In this document: in pieces, positions 17,687 to 25,274 of the stretch
Layout of the letters: every line of letters starts with the position of its first letter
Numbering within the stretch: position 1 is the first letter of the stretch
Assembly: GCA_964419545.1 (NCBI GenBank)
Contig: CAYQQU010000057.1
Coordinates: 1 to 37,538 of the forward strand
Length of the DNA: 37,538 nt
Origin: CAYQQU01 sp964419545
Lineage (GTDB): Bacteria; Bacteroidota; Bacteroidia; Chitinophagales; Saprospiraceae
Direction of reading: 5' to 3'
Made by a program: the position numbers and the translations under genes
Notes under the pieces: generated by a model
Told to the model about the DNA's origin: nothing
The model's input: the letters and a program-made list of their open reading frames with translations, nothing else
Database searches by the model: none

Positions 17687-18382
17687 TCAGGCGACCGCAG
17701 CTTCCGTTCGCAACTGATCCATATCGCGGATGAGGAGGCGGCGGCGGTTGAAGGTCAGGATATTTTTATTGCGCAGTTCGTTGAGAACGGTGGTGACCGT
17801 CTGGCGAGAGGTAGCTGTGAGGTTGGCGATCTCCTGGTGGGTCATGAACTTGCGGACGAGCATTTCATAACCGACGCGTTGCCCTTTGGTTTCGCCCAGG
17901 TTGTGCAGAAATTCGATGATGCGGGTGCGAGAGTCCTTGAAAACGAGCGATTCCAGGCGTTGCTCCATTTCGAGCATGCGCGACCCCATAATTTTCATCA
18001 GGAAAATACTCAGGCCGTTATGTTCCCGCATGAGGGTTTTCATTTCGGGCACCGAAAGTATACAGACCGTGGTATTTTCCATGGCGTAGGCGAAGTCGCG
18101 GCGTTTGTCTTCGCCGATCAGCGCCAGCTCCCCGAAAACTTCTCCCTTGTTCAGGATGGTTTTGGTAATCTCTTTACCTGCGTCGGAATAGGTGCCGATC
18201 TTCACCCGGCCTTCGGTCAGAAAAAAGATGCGGTCGGAATACTCATCCGGCAGATAGAGGTATTCGCCTTTTTTGTATTGTTTATGAGCGTGGTTCTCCA
18301 GGTCCCCCCGCCGGATTTTTTTCGGACAGAAAATTCCGGTAACGTCAATATTTTCTAAATACCATAAGGACTGGCTACTCAT
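17687..18382 (-). CDS. Crp/Fnr-family transcription regulator
   Basis: The 231-residue product has an N-terminal cyclic-nucleotide-binding-type beta-roll (about residues 25-140; GEVFGELALIGEDKRRDFAYA is the phosphate-cassette-like segment). A long dimerisation helix follows, then a winged helix-turn-helix near residues 180-205 (THQEIANLTATSRQTVTTVL). There is no FNR-type N-terminal cysteine cluster, since only one cysteine is found near the N terminus, so oxygen sensing by Fe-S is unlikely. The ligand cannot be told from sequence. It shares a transcript with the helicase-nuclease gene. Confidence 0.93.
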   Translation of the reverse strand: MSSQSLWYLENIDVTGIFCPKKIRRGDLENHAHKQYKKGEYLYLPDEYSDRIFFLTEGRVKIGTYSDAGKEITKTILNKGEVFGELALIGEDKRRDFAYAMENTTVCILSVPEMKTLMREHNGLSIFLMKIMGSRMLEMEQRLESLVFKDSRTRIIEFLHNLGETKGQRVGYEMLVRKFMTHQEIANLTATSRQTVTTVLNELRNKNILTFNRRRLLIRDMDQLRTEAAVA

Positions 18383-18410
18383 TGCTTTTCCTTGTTTTTG
18401 TTATAATCAA

Positions 18411-18421
18411 CGACCTCAGGT
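18411..18421. promoter_or_regulatory. Palindrome upstream of the Crp/Fnr gene
   Basis: GACCTCAGGTC is an 11-bp palindrome (central base unpaired) about 30 bp upstream of the ATG at 18382. It might be an operator for the regulator itself. No canonical TAnnTTTG box is visible nearby. This is suggestive by position only. Confidence 0.3.
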
Positions 18422-18572
18422 CAGGAATGGTTTTTGGCGCCGAAAAAATTGCCACACCTAATGTCTTTGCCCAAACATATCATAAGCTTCGTCCGACCTA
18501 AGTTAATGCGGAAAACAATAAAAACAAAAGATGGTCCGTATTTAGGGGTTGCTCCTCGCCGGTGCAGCGGGA

Positions 18573-20303
18573 TCAGCGTTCGTCCGGCCGCAGCTGAAAG
18601 CGTTGCTGCAGTTCGCGGATCAGGGGGTTGGTTTCCGCCATTTTCAGGTATTTTTCTTTATCGCTAAGCGGTTTATTGATTTTGGGCGGGGCCGGAGCGG
18701 CTTTTCTATCGACGACGATATCAAAAACCAGCTGTGGTTCCCGGAAATGTTCCCGCAGGTGGTTGATCAGTTCTCCTTCCTGGCGCAGGGTATCTTCGGC
18801 GAGCCGGGAGCCGACGAGTACGCGGATCGTTTTGCCGGACAATTCCAGTTCTACGCGGCCGAGGTAATTGCGGACAAATTCCACCTCGGAGGCGTCTACG
18901 TAAGTCTTCCATACTTTCTTCAGGTTTTCCAGGTTGAGCTCAGCTGCCTCCCGGGCCGAAGCCTCGGCAGCTTCGGCCTTGCTGATCTCGGCCGCCAGGG
19001 CGTGGATACCGCCTTTCAGGCTGGGCGTGGCGCTGCTTTTCAGGCGCGTTTTTTGAGCGGGTTCTGGGGTGGGGTCGGGCGTCTTTTCAGGCGCGGGCGG
19101 CGGAGGCGGCGAAGCCGTTTCCTGTTTTATCGGGGCCGGCGGGGACGCGGGCTTCAGGTCAGGCGTTTTTTTTTCCGGGACGGGCGCCGGGCCCTGGGCG
19201 ATGGTCAGCGCCTGATTGAGGTAATTCATTTTGATCAGCGCCATTTCCACGTGCAGGCGTTTGTTGCGGGCCATTTTGTAATTGACGTCGCAATCGTTGG
19301 CGAGGCTGAGCGCCGTAAGGATAAAGCTGGGGGGCGTGAGCCGGGCCTGACGGGCGTAGCGTTCGCGAAGTTTTTCCCCGCCCTCCAGCAGCTCGAGGGT
19401 GGCTTCGTCCTGGCACACGAGCAGGTTGCGCAGGTGTTCGGCCAGGCCGTTGATGAAGAGGTCGGGGTCGAAGCCGCGGTTCTGAACATCGTTGAAGACG
19501 AGCAACACCTGGGATACATCCTGGACCAGCATAGCGTCGACCGTTTTGAAAAAGAAGTCGTAGTCGAGTACGTTGAGGTTTTCGATGACGTCTTCGTAGC
19601 GAATATGCCTGCCGGCGAAGGCGACGATGCGGTCGAAGATCGAAAGGGCGTCGCGCAGGGCGCCGTCGGCTTTCTGGGCGATGATGTGCAGGGCTTCCTC
19701 TTCGGCGGTGATATTTTCAGCGGAACAGATGCCCTGCAGGTGCGCGACCATGTCGGGCACCTGGATGCGCTTGAAGTCGAAGATCTGACAGCGCGAAAGG
19801 ATGGTGGGGATGATCTTGTGCTTCTCGGTAGTGGCCAGAATGAAGATGGCGTAGGGCGGCGGCTCTTCCAGCGTTTTCAAAAAAGCGTTGAACGCCTGCT
19901 GGGAGAGCATGTGCACCTCGTCGATGATGAACACCTTGTAGCGCCCCTGCTGCGGCTGGAAGCGCACTTGCTCGATCAGGGCCCGGATGTGTTCGACCGA
20001 GTTGTTGGAAGCGGCGTCGAGCTCGGTGATGTTAAAAGAGGCGTTTTGAGCAAAGGACCGGCAGGGATCGCATTCGCCGCAGGGTTCGTAATCGCCGGTC
20101 GCGTTCCGGCAGTTCAGCACCTTGGCCAGGATGCGCGCGCAGGTGGTTTTGCCTACGCCCCGCGGTCCGCAGAAAAGAAAAGCGTGGGCGAGCTGATCGT
20201 TCTTCAGGGCGTTCTTCAGGGTGCGGCCCACGTGCTCCTGCCCGACTACTTCTTCGAAGCGAACGGGGCGGTATTTGCGGGCGGAAACGACGAAATTACT
20301 CAT
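18573..20303 (-). CDS. dnaX: DNA polymerase III clamp-loader subunit tau (gamma/tau)
   Basis: ATPase subunit of the clamp loader; it loads the beta clamp and ties polymerase cores together. The product has 576 residues. Domain I begins SARKYRPVRFEEVVGQEHV and carries Walker A GPRGVGKT, the zinc-binding cysteines (NC, PCGEC, PC) and an IIDEVHMLS Walker B. After domain III comes a Pro-rich linker (KTPDLKPASPPAP...) and a tau-specific C-terminal part. The start is set at 20303 (MSNFVV), since the 80 extra residues upstream look non-native. The gene contains an A9 run on the coding strand (19166-19174) at residues 377-380; see findings. The gap to the Crp gene downstream is 190 bp. Confidence 0.96.
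   Translation of the reverse strand: MSNFVVSARKYRPVRFEEVVGQEHVGRTLKNALKNDQLAHAFLFCGPRGVGKTTCARILAKVLNCRNATGDYEPCGECDPCRSFAQNASFNITELDAASNNSVEHIRALIEQVRFQPQQGRYKVFIIDEVHMLSQQAFNAFLKTLEEPPPYAIFILATTEKHKIIPTILSRCQIFDFKRIQVPDMVAHLQGICSAENITAEEEALHIIAQKADGALRDALSIFDRIVAFAGRHIRYEDVIENLNVLDYDFFFKTVDAMLVQDVSQVLLVFNDVQNRGFDPDLFINGLAEHLRNLLVCQDEATLELLEGGEKLRERYARQARLTPPSFILTALSLANDCDVNYKMARNKRLHVEMALIKMNYLNQALTIAQGPAPVPEKKTPDLKPASPPAPIKQETASPPPPPAPEKTPDPTPEPAQKTRLKSSATPSLKGGIHALAAEISKAEAAEASAREAAELNLENLKKVWKTYVDASEVEFVRNYLGRVELELSGKTIRVLVGSRLAEDTLRQEGELINHLREHFREPQLVFDIVVDRKAAPAPPKINKPLSDKEKYLKMAETNPLIRELQQRFQLRPDER
19166..19174 (-). promoter_or_regulatory. A9 slippery run in dnaX (possible programmed slippage site)
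   Basis: The coding strand reads GAA AAA AAA ACG, with nine consecutive A. Losing one A gives K-K-R-L-T-stop, and gaining one A (or a -1 ribosomal shift) gives K-K-N-A-stop. Both make a product of about 381-382 residues ending just after domain III. Confidence 0.5.
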
Positions 20304-20548
20304 GCCAAAACATCTAAAAGTGAAATGTACTTTATCCGGGTGAATCATCTGCAACGCGAATGCCGGCCCGGTCTGCGAAGATACGAAAAAAAGAGGCGAG
20401 TAAGCAGGTTTGGGTTTGCCCGGCAAGCGCCGGCTCCGGCCATCAGCGTCAGGACAGGAAGGCGCCAGCCCTACCGGGGCGCTCCGAATGCCGGCCCGCG
20501 AATATGATCGGGTCATTGGGTGCGGACCTTTACCGATACGCACTTAGT

Positions 20549-20579
20549 TTTGCATCTAAACTAACGTCGGCTATCTTTG
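20549..20579 (+). promoter_or_regulatory. Promoter of nadE
   Basis: TTTG (20549-20552), exactly 19 bp, then TATCTTTG (20572-20579). This is a perfect match to the Bacteroidota housekeeping promoter. The expected transcript starts about 20 nt before the ATG at 20604, which also excludes the TTG start at 20577 that lies inside the -7 box. Confidence 0.85.
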
Positions 20580-20603
20580 TTCCTTCAAAAAACGACCAAC
20601 TGC

Positions 20604-22241
20604 ATGAAAATTGCCATCGCTCAATTCAATTATATCATCGGCGACTTTGAAGGGAATCTCGCCAAAATGCTCGCTGCCGTAGACGACGCGAAAGCCCGGG
20701 GCGCTGATATCATCTGCTTTTCGGAGCTGGCCACGGTAGGCTATCCGCCGCGTGATTTCCTGGAGTTCGAGGATTTTATCGAGCTGGCCGAAGACGCTGT
20801 GAACCGCCTCGCCGCAGCGGCCCGCGGCATCGCGATCGTGGTAGGATCGCCGAGTAAAAATCCGGTGGTGGAGGGAAAAGACCTGTACAACTCGGTTTAT
20901 TTCCTGGAAGACGGGGCCGTGAAATACGTGCAGCACAAAACCCTGTTGCCTACTTACGACATCTTCGACGAATACCGTTATTTCGAGCCGGCAACCGAAT
21001 GGGGCGTGGTCGAATTTCAGGGCAAACGCATCGCCCTCACGGTTTGCGAAGATCTTTGGAACCTGGGCAATGAGAACCCGCTGTATACGGAGGTGCCGCT
21101 GGACGAGATGATGAAACACGAGCCGGACCTGATCCTCAACGTTTCGGCTTCGCCTTTTGCACACGACCACAACGACGAGCGCTACCGCGTACTGCGGGCC
21201 AATATCGAGCAGTACCGGCTGCCCCTCTTCTACGTCAACCACGTAGGCGCGCAGACGGAGATCCTGTTCGACGGCGGCTCCATCGTGATGTCGCCCGACG
21301 GGAAGGTTTTCGACGAACTGCCCTATTTCGAGGAATGCCTGCGTTTCTACGAGCTGGAAGAAGTGGTGCGGGGCGGGGTGGAACGCCTGCAGCCGCATAC
21401 CAAGATACAACTGATCCACGACGCCCTGGTGATGGGCGTGCGCAACTATTTCGAGAAGCTCGGTTTCCGGCGGGCGATCCTCGGATTGAGCGGCGGATTG
21501 GATTCGGCGGTGGTTGCCGTTCTGGCGGCGCGTGCGCTGGGGCCCGACAACGTGCGCTGCCTGCTGATGCCTTCGCAGTTTTCTTCCGGTCACTCCGTCG
21601 TCGATGCGCGTCGGCTTGCCGAGAACCTGGGCGTGCAATACGACATCATTCCCATCGAAGGTATGTACGACGCTTTCATGGAAGCGCTGCGGCCTCACTT
21701 CTGGGCTACCGAATTCAATATCGCCGAAGAGAACATCCAGTCGCGCATCCGCGGCGCTTTGCTCATGGGGATCTCCAACAAATACGGCCCCATCCTGCTC
21801 AATACCACCAACAAGAGCGAGATGGCCGTAGGGTACGGCACCTTGTACGGCGACCTGTGCGGCGGCCTTTCGGTGATCGGGGATGTGTACAAAACGGAGG
21901 TTTACGAATTGGCCCATTACATCAACCTCGCCGGCGAGTTCATTCCGGAAAATATTATCAGCAAACCGCCGAGCGCTGAGCTGAAGCCCGACCAAAAGGA
22001 TACCGACAGCCTGCCGCCTTACGAAGCGCTCGACCCTATCCTCTACGAATACATCGAAAATCGCAAAAGCCCGCAGGACCTCATCGAGATGGGACACGAA
22101 GCAGCGCTGGTGCGCCGGGTGCTGCGCATGGTGAACATCAACGAATTCAAACGCCACCAATCGGCGCCGGTGCTGCGCGTCACTTCCAAGGCCTTCGGGA
22201 TGGGACGCCGCATGCCGATCGTGGGGAAGTATTTGTCTTGA
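20604..22241 (+). CDS. nadE: Glutamine-dependent NAD+ synthetase
   Basis: The enzyme amidates nicotinate adenine dinucleotide to NAD+ using ATP and ammonia drawn from glutamine. The 545-residue two-domain enzyme has an N-terminal nitrilase-type glutaminase with the triad Glu41 (SELATVGYPP), Lys112 (HKTLLPTYD) and Cys148 (LTVCEDLW). The C-terminal synthetase has the ATP pyrophosphatase P-loop SGGLDS (296-301) and the later TTNKSEMAVGYGT segment. It is a single-gene transcription unit with its own consensus promoter, convergent with the E1 gene 19 bp downstream. Length and motifs are standard for the bacterial Gln-dependent type. Confidence 0.97.
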   Translation: MKIAIAQFNYIIGDFEGNLAKMLAAVDDAKARGADIICFSELATVGYPPRDFLEFEDFIELAEDAVNRLAAAARGIAIVVGSPSKNPVVEGKDLYNSVYFLEDGAVKYVQHKTLLPTYDIFDEYRYFEPATEWGVVEFQGKRIALTVCEDLWNLGNENPLYTEVPLDEMMKHEPDLILNVSASPFAHDHNDERYRVLRANIEQYRLPLFYVNHVGAQTEILFDGGSIVMSPDGKVFDELPYFEECLRFYELEEVVRGGVERLQPHTKIQLIHDALVMGVRNYFEKLGFRRAILGLSGGLDSAVVAVLAARALGPDNVRCLLMPSQFSSGHSVVDARRLAENLGVQYDIIPIEGMYDAFMEALRPHFWATEFNIAEENIQSRIRGALLMGISNKYGPILLNTTNKSEMAVGYGTLYGDLCGGLSVIGDVYKTEVYELAHYINLAGEFIPENIISKPPSAELKPDQKDTDSLPPYEALDPILYEYIENRKSPQDLIEMGHEAALVRRVLRMVNINEFKRHQSAPVLRVTSKAFGMGRRMPIVGKYLS

Positions 22242-22260
22242 CCCGGGTTAAACCTGCCCG

Positions 22261-24258
22261 TCAATAAGCCGCCAACTTTTTCAGTTTTTCATTGAGTTGC
22301 GCCTGGGGCAGGAACAACGCTTCCAGGTTAGCCGCAAAGGGCACCGGGGTATCCAGGCCGGCGACACGCACCACCGGCCCGTCGAGGTGTTCGAAGCAGT
22401 GTTCCGATATCCAGGCCGACAGTTCGCCGCCGATGCCGCCGGTGAGGGTGTCTTCGTGGAGGATCAGCACCTTCCCCGTTTTCTGCACCGTGGCGGCGAT
22501 GGCTTCGTAATCAAGCGGCAGCAGGCTGCGCAGGTCGAGGATCTCGGCGTCTATCCCCAGCGTTGCGGCTGCTTTGGTCGCCCAGTGTACGCCCATTCCG
22601 TAGGTGATGATGGAGACCGCTTTGCCGGCCCGGGCGATCCGGGCTTTGCCGATGGGAGTGGTGTAATATCCGTCGGGTACTTCGCCCGAAAGGCTGCGGT
22701 AGAGGGCTTTGTGTTCAAAAAAAAGCACGGGATTGGGATCTTCGAAAGCGGCCAGAAGGAGGCCTTTTGCGTCCTGCGGGCTGGAGGGATACAACACCTT
22801 GAGCCCCGGCGTGTGGAAAAACCAGGCTTCATTGCTTTGCGAGTGGAAGGGTCCTGCGCCGACCCCGGCGCCCGTGGGCATGCGGATGACCACGTCGGCC
22901 CGCTGCCCCCAGCGGTAGTGCACCTTGGCGAGGTTGTTGACGATCTGGTTGAAGCCGCAGGTGACGAAGTCGGCGAACTGCATTTCGACCATGGCCTTGC
23001 CGCCGTGGATGCTCAGCCCCAGACCGATGCCTACGATGGCGCTTTCGCACAGTGGCGTATTGCGCACCCGTTCGTTGCCGAACTGTTCGACGAAGCCTTG
23101 CGTGATCTTGAAAACGCCGCCGTACTCCGCGATGTCCTGCCCCATGAGCACGAGCTCGTCGTGCCGCTCCATCGCCAGGCGCAGGCCGTCGGAGATGGCG
23201 TCCACCAGGCGGCGTTCGGTGGTGGGGCCGGCGGGCGCCGTTACTTGTTGGGACCAGGGTGCGTAGACGTCCGCAACTTCCTGTTCTACCGAGGAAGTCA
23301 TCTCCGGTTCGGCGAAAGCAATATCGAGCCCCGCGTTGATCTCGGCTTTGATGCGGGCTTCGGTTTCTTTTTTCTCTTCTTCCGTGAGCAGGCCGTTCTC
23401 GATGAGGTATTGCTGGAAGTTATAGATCGGGTCTTTCTTTTCCCAGTTGATGAAAAGCGATTGCGGGACGTATTTGGTGCCCGAGGCTTCTTCGTGGCCG
23501 CGCATGCGGAAGGTGCGGCATTCCAGCAGCACCGGCTCCGGCTTTTCGCGCAGTTCGGCGGTCAGTTGGCGGATGGTCTGATAGACTTCCAGGATGTTGT
23601 TGCCGTCGATGATCAGCGAGCGCATGCCGTAGCCTTTGCCGCGGTCGGCCAGGTTTTCGCAGACGTACTGCTCGCTGGTCGGGGTGGAGAGGCCGTAGCC
23701 GTTATTCTCGATGACGAAGATGACCGGTAATTTCCAGACTGCGGCCACGTTCAGGGCTTCGTGAAACTCCCCTTCGCTGGTGCCGCCTTCACCGGTAAAA
23801 GCCAGGGAGACCCGGCCTTCGCCCTTCAGTTTGTGCCCGAGGGCGACACCGGCGGCCAGCGACAATTGCGGGCCCAGGTGGGAGATCATCCCGACGATGT
23901 GGTATTCCGGCGCGCCGAAGTGGAAGGAGCGGTCCCGCCCCTTCGTGAAGCCGCTCGCCTTGCCCTGCCACTGTGCAAAGAGGCGCTCCAGGGGGACGTC
24001 GCGGGTGGTAAATACCCCCAGGTTGCGGTGCATGGTGAAGAGGTATTCGTCGGGCAGCAGGGCGGCGGCGGCGCCCACCGAAATGGCCTCCTGCCCGATG
24101 CCGGAGAACCATTTGCTGATCTTGCCCTGGCGCAGAAGAATCAACATCTTCTCCTCGATAAGGCGAGGGCGCAACAGCTTCACGTAAAGGTCGCGCAGCG
24201 TGGCGTCGCTCAGGTCGCCGCGGGAGTATTGCATGGCAGGGTCGGTAGTGGCGAGCAT
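22261..24258 (-). CDS. Fused 2-oxo acid dehydrogenase E1 alpha/beta
   Basis: Thiamine-diphosphate E1 of a 2-oxo acid dehydrogenase complex with alpha and beta subunits joined in one 665-residue chain. The alpha half (about residues 1-335) contains the ThDP motif GEG (156-158) ... NN (185-186) in GEGGTSEGEFHEALNVAAVW. The beta half starts near residue 352 (TTERRLVDAISDGL) and includes EYGGVFKITQGF. Such fusions are common in Bacteroidota and are usually assigned to branched-chain 2-oxo acids (2-oxoisovalerate), but pyruvate or acetoin cannot be excluded. No E2 or E3 genes are adjacent. The ATG at 24258 is used in preference to the in-frame TTG just upstream. Confidence 0.9.
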   Translation of the reverse strand: MLATTDPAMQYSRGDLSDATLRDLYVKLLRPRLIEEKMLILLRQGKISKWFSGIGQEAISVGAAAALLPDEYLFTMHRNLGVFTTRDVPLERLFAQWQGKASGFTKGRDRSFHFGAPEYHIVGMISHLGPQLSLAAGVALGHKLKGEGRVSLAFTGEGGTSEGEFHEALNVAAVWKLPVIFVIENNGYGLSTPTSEQYVCENLADRGKGYGMRSLIIDGNNILEVYQTIRQLTAELREKPEPVLLECRTFRMRGHEEASGTKYVPQSLFINWEKKDPIYNFQQYLIENGLLTEEEKKETEARIKAEINAGLDIAFAEPEMTSSVEQEVADVYAPWSQQVTAPAGPTTERRLVDAISDGLRLAMERHDELVLMGQDIAEYGGVFKITQGFVEQFGNERVRNTPLCESAIVGIGLGLSIHGGKAMVEMQFADFVTCGFNQIVNNLAKVHYRWGQRADVVIRMPTGAGVGAGPFHSQSNEAWFFHTPGLKVLYPSSPQDAKGLLLAAFEDPNPVLFFEHKALYRSLSGEVPDGYYTTPIGKARIARAGKAVSIITYGMGVHWATKAAATLGIDAEILDLRSLLPLDYEAIAATVQKTGKVLILHEDTLTGGIGGELSAWISEHCFEHLDGPVVRVAGLDTPVPFAANLEALFLPQAQLNEKLKKLAAY

Positions 24259-24298
24259 CAACTTTGCTTTTTAATTCTTTTTTCGCAAATTCAAAGAG

Positions 24299-24329
24299 CA
24301 AAGGTAAGTAGCGGCCGCGCCGCGGGCAA
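24299..24329 (-). promoter_or_regulatory. Promoter of the E1 gene
   Basis: Minus-strand TACCTTTG (24299-24306) matches TAnnTTTG, with TTG (24327-24329) 20 bp upstream. The implied leader is about 35 nt. It sits in the 129-bp gap shared with the divergent dienelactone hydrolase-like gene. Confidence 0.65.
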
Positions 24330-24387
24330 CCTTCCCTTCTTGCTTTTGTTCAAAAAAACAATCAATTTCTTAATTAAATCCTGACTC

Positions 24388-25224
24388 ATGTTCCGATTTG
24401 CACGCTTATTCCTCCTCGCCGGCAGCCTGGCTTTTGCCGCCTGCAACAACGCCGGCTCCAACCAAGAAACGTCCGAAGAGGACGAGATGGCCCAATTTGC
24501 CGACGATTCCGAATTCAAAGACCAACACGAACAACCCGAAGCCATCGGCTATTCGGGTGGCGGGCAGATGATCACTTTCGACACGCCTGACGGCGAGCCG
24601 GGGCGGGCCTACGTCATCATGCCGCCGAATGCCGGCAATAAATACCTGTTCGTCATCCACGAATGGTGGGGGCTCAACGACCAGATCAAACGCGAGGCCG
24701 ACCGGCTGGCCGACAGCCTGGGCTACGCCACGGTGATGGCGCTCGACCTGTACGACGGTAAGGTGACCGACGATCCCGATCAGGCCGGCAAGCTGATGGA
24801 AGCGGTCGAAAAAGACCGCGTGGAAGCGATTATCAAGGGCGCGATCGGGCAGGCCGGCGCGGACGCCGAGATCGCGACCATCGGCTGGTGCTTCGGCGGC
24901 GGCTGGTCGCTGCGGGCGTCCATCATGGCCGGCAACCAGGGCGCCGGGGCGGTCATGTACTACGGCATGCCGGTAAAAGAAGCGACGGCTATCGGTCCGC
25001 TCAAAGCCGACGTGCTGGGTATTTTTGCGAAAAAAGACAAGTGGATCAACGAAGAGGTGATCGGTAATTTCGAAGACCTGGCCGCAGCTACCGGTAAGGA
25101 CCTGACGGTGCACTGGTTCGATGCGGATCACGCTTTCGCCAATCCGAGCAGCCCCCGTTACAACGAAGAAGCCGCGCAGGAAGCCAATGCGCTGGCCCTC
25201 GACTTTTTGAAGGAGCACCTGTAA
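24388..25224 (+). CDS. Dienelactone hydrolase-family lipoprotein
   Basis: A 278-residue alpha/beta hydrolase with a lipoprotein signal peptide (FARLFLLAGSLAFAAC, lipidated Cys19) and an acidic linker. The DLH triad is visible: nucleophile Cys168 in GWCFGGGW, Asp217 in FAKKDKW, and His248 in DADHAF. HEWWGL (91-96) is a typical DLH motif near the oxyanion region. Family members hydrolyse dienelactones or other esters. Membrane anchoring suggests a periplasmic substrate, which is not identifiable. It is divergent from E1 and convergent with the PBP gene, with a hairpin between. Confidence 0.9.
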   Translation: MFRFARLFLLAGSLAFAACNNAGSNQETSEEDEMAQFADDSEFKDQHEQPEAIGYSGGGQMITFDTPDGEPGRAYVIMPPNAGNKYLFVIHEWWGLNDQIKREADRLADSLGYATVMALDLYDGKVTDDPDQAGKLMEAVEKDRVEAIIKGAIGQAGADAEIATIGWCFGGGWSLRASIMAGNQGAGAVMYYGMPVKEATAIGPLKADVLGIFAKKDKWINEEVIGNFEDLAAATGKDLTVHWFDADHAFANPSSPRYNEEAAQEANALALDFLKEHL

Positions 25225-25236
25225 TTGCCGTGCTGC

Positions 25237-25269
25237 GGTTTCCGCGCCTCAGCCTGAGGCGCGGAAACC
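25237..25269. terminator. Bidirectional hairpin between convergent genes
   Basis: A perfect 15-bp stem (25237-25251 with 25255-25269; GGTTTCCGCGCCTCA on the left) encloses a 3-nt loop. It lies between the DLH stop (25224) and the PBP stop (25275). There is little T tract on either side, but stem strength and position suggest termination of both convergent transcripts. Confidence 0.7.
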
Positions 25270-25274
25270 CCGAT

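Noticed and set aside
20577..20603. Upstream TTG start for nadE
   Set aside because: It lies inside the -7 promoter box, before the predicted transcription start.
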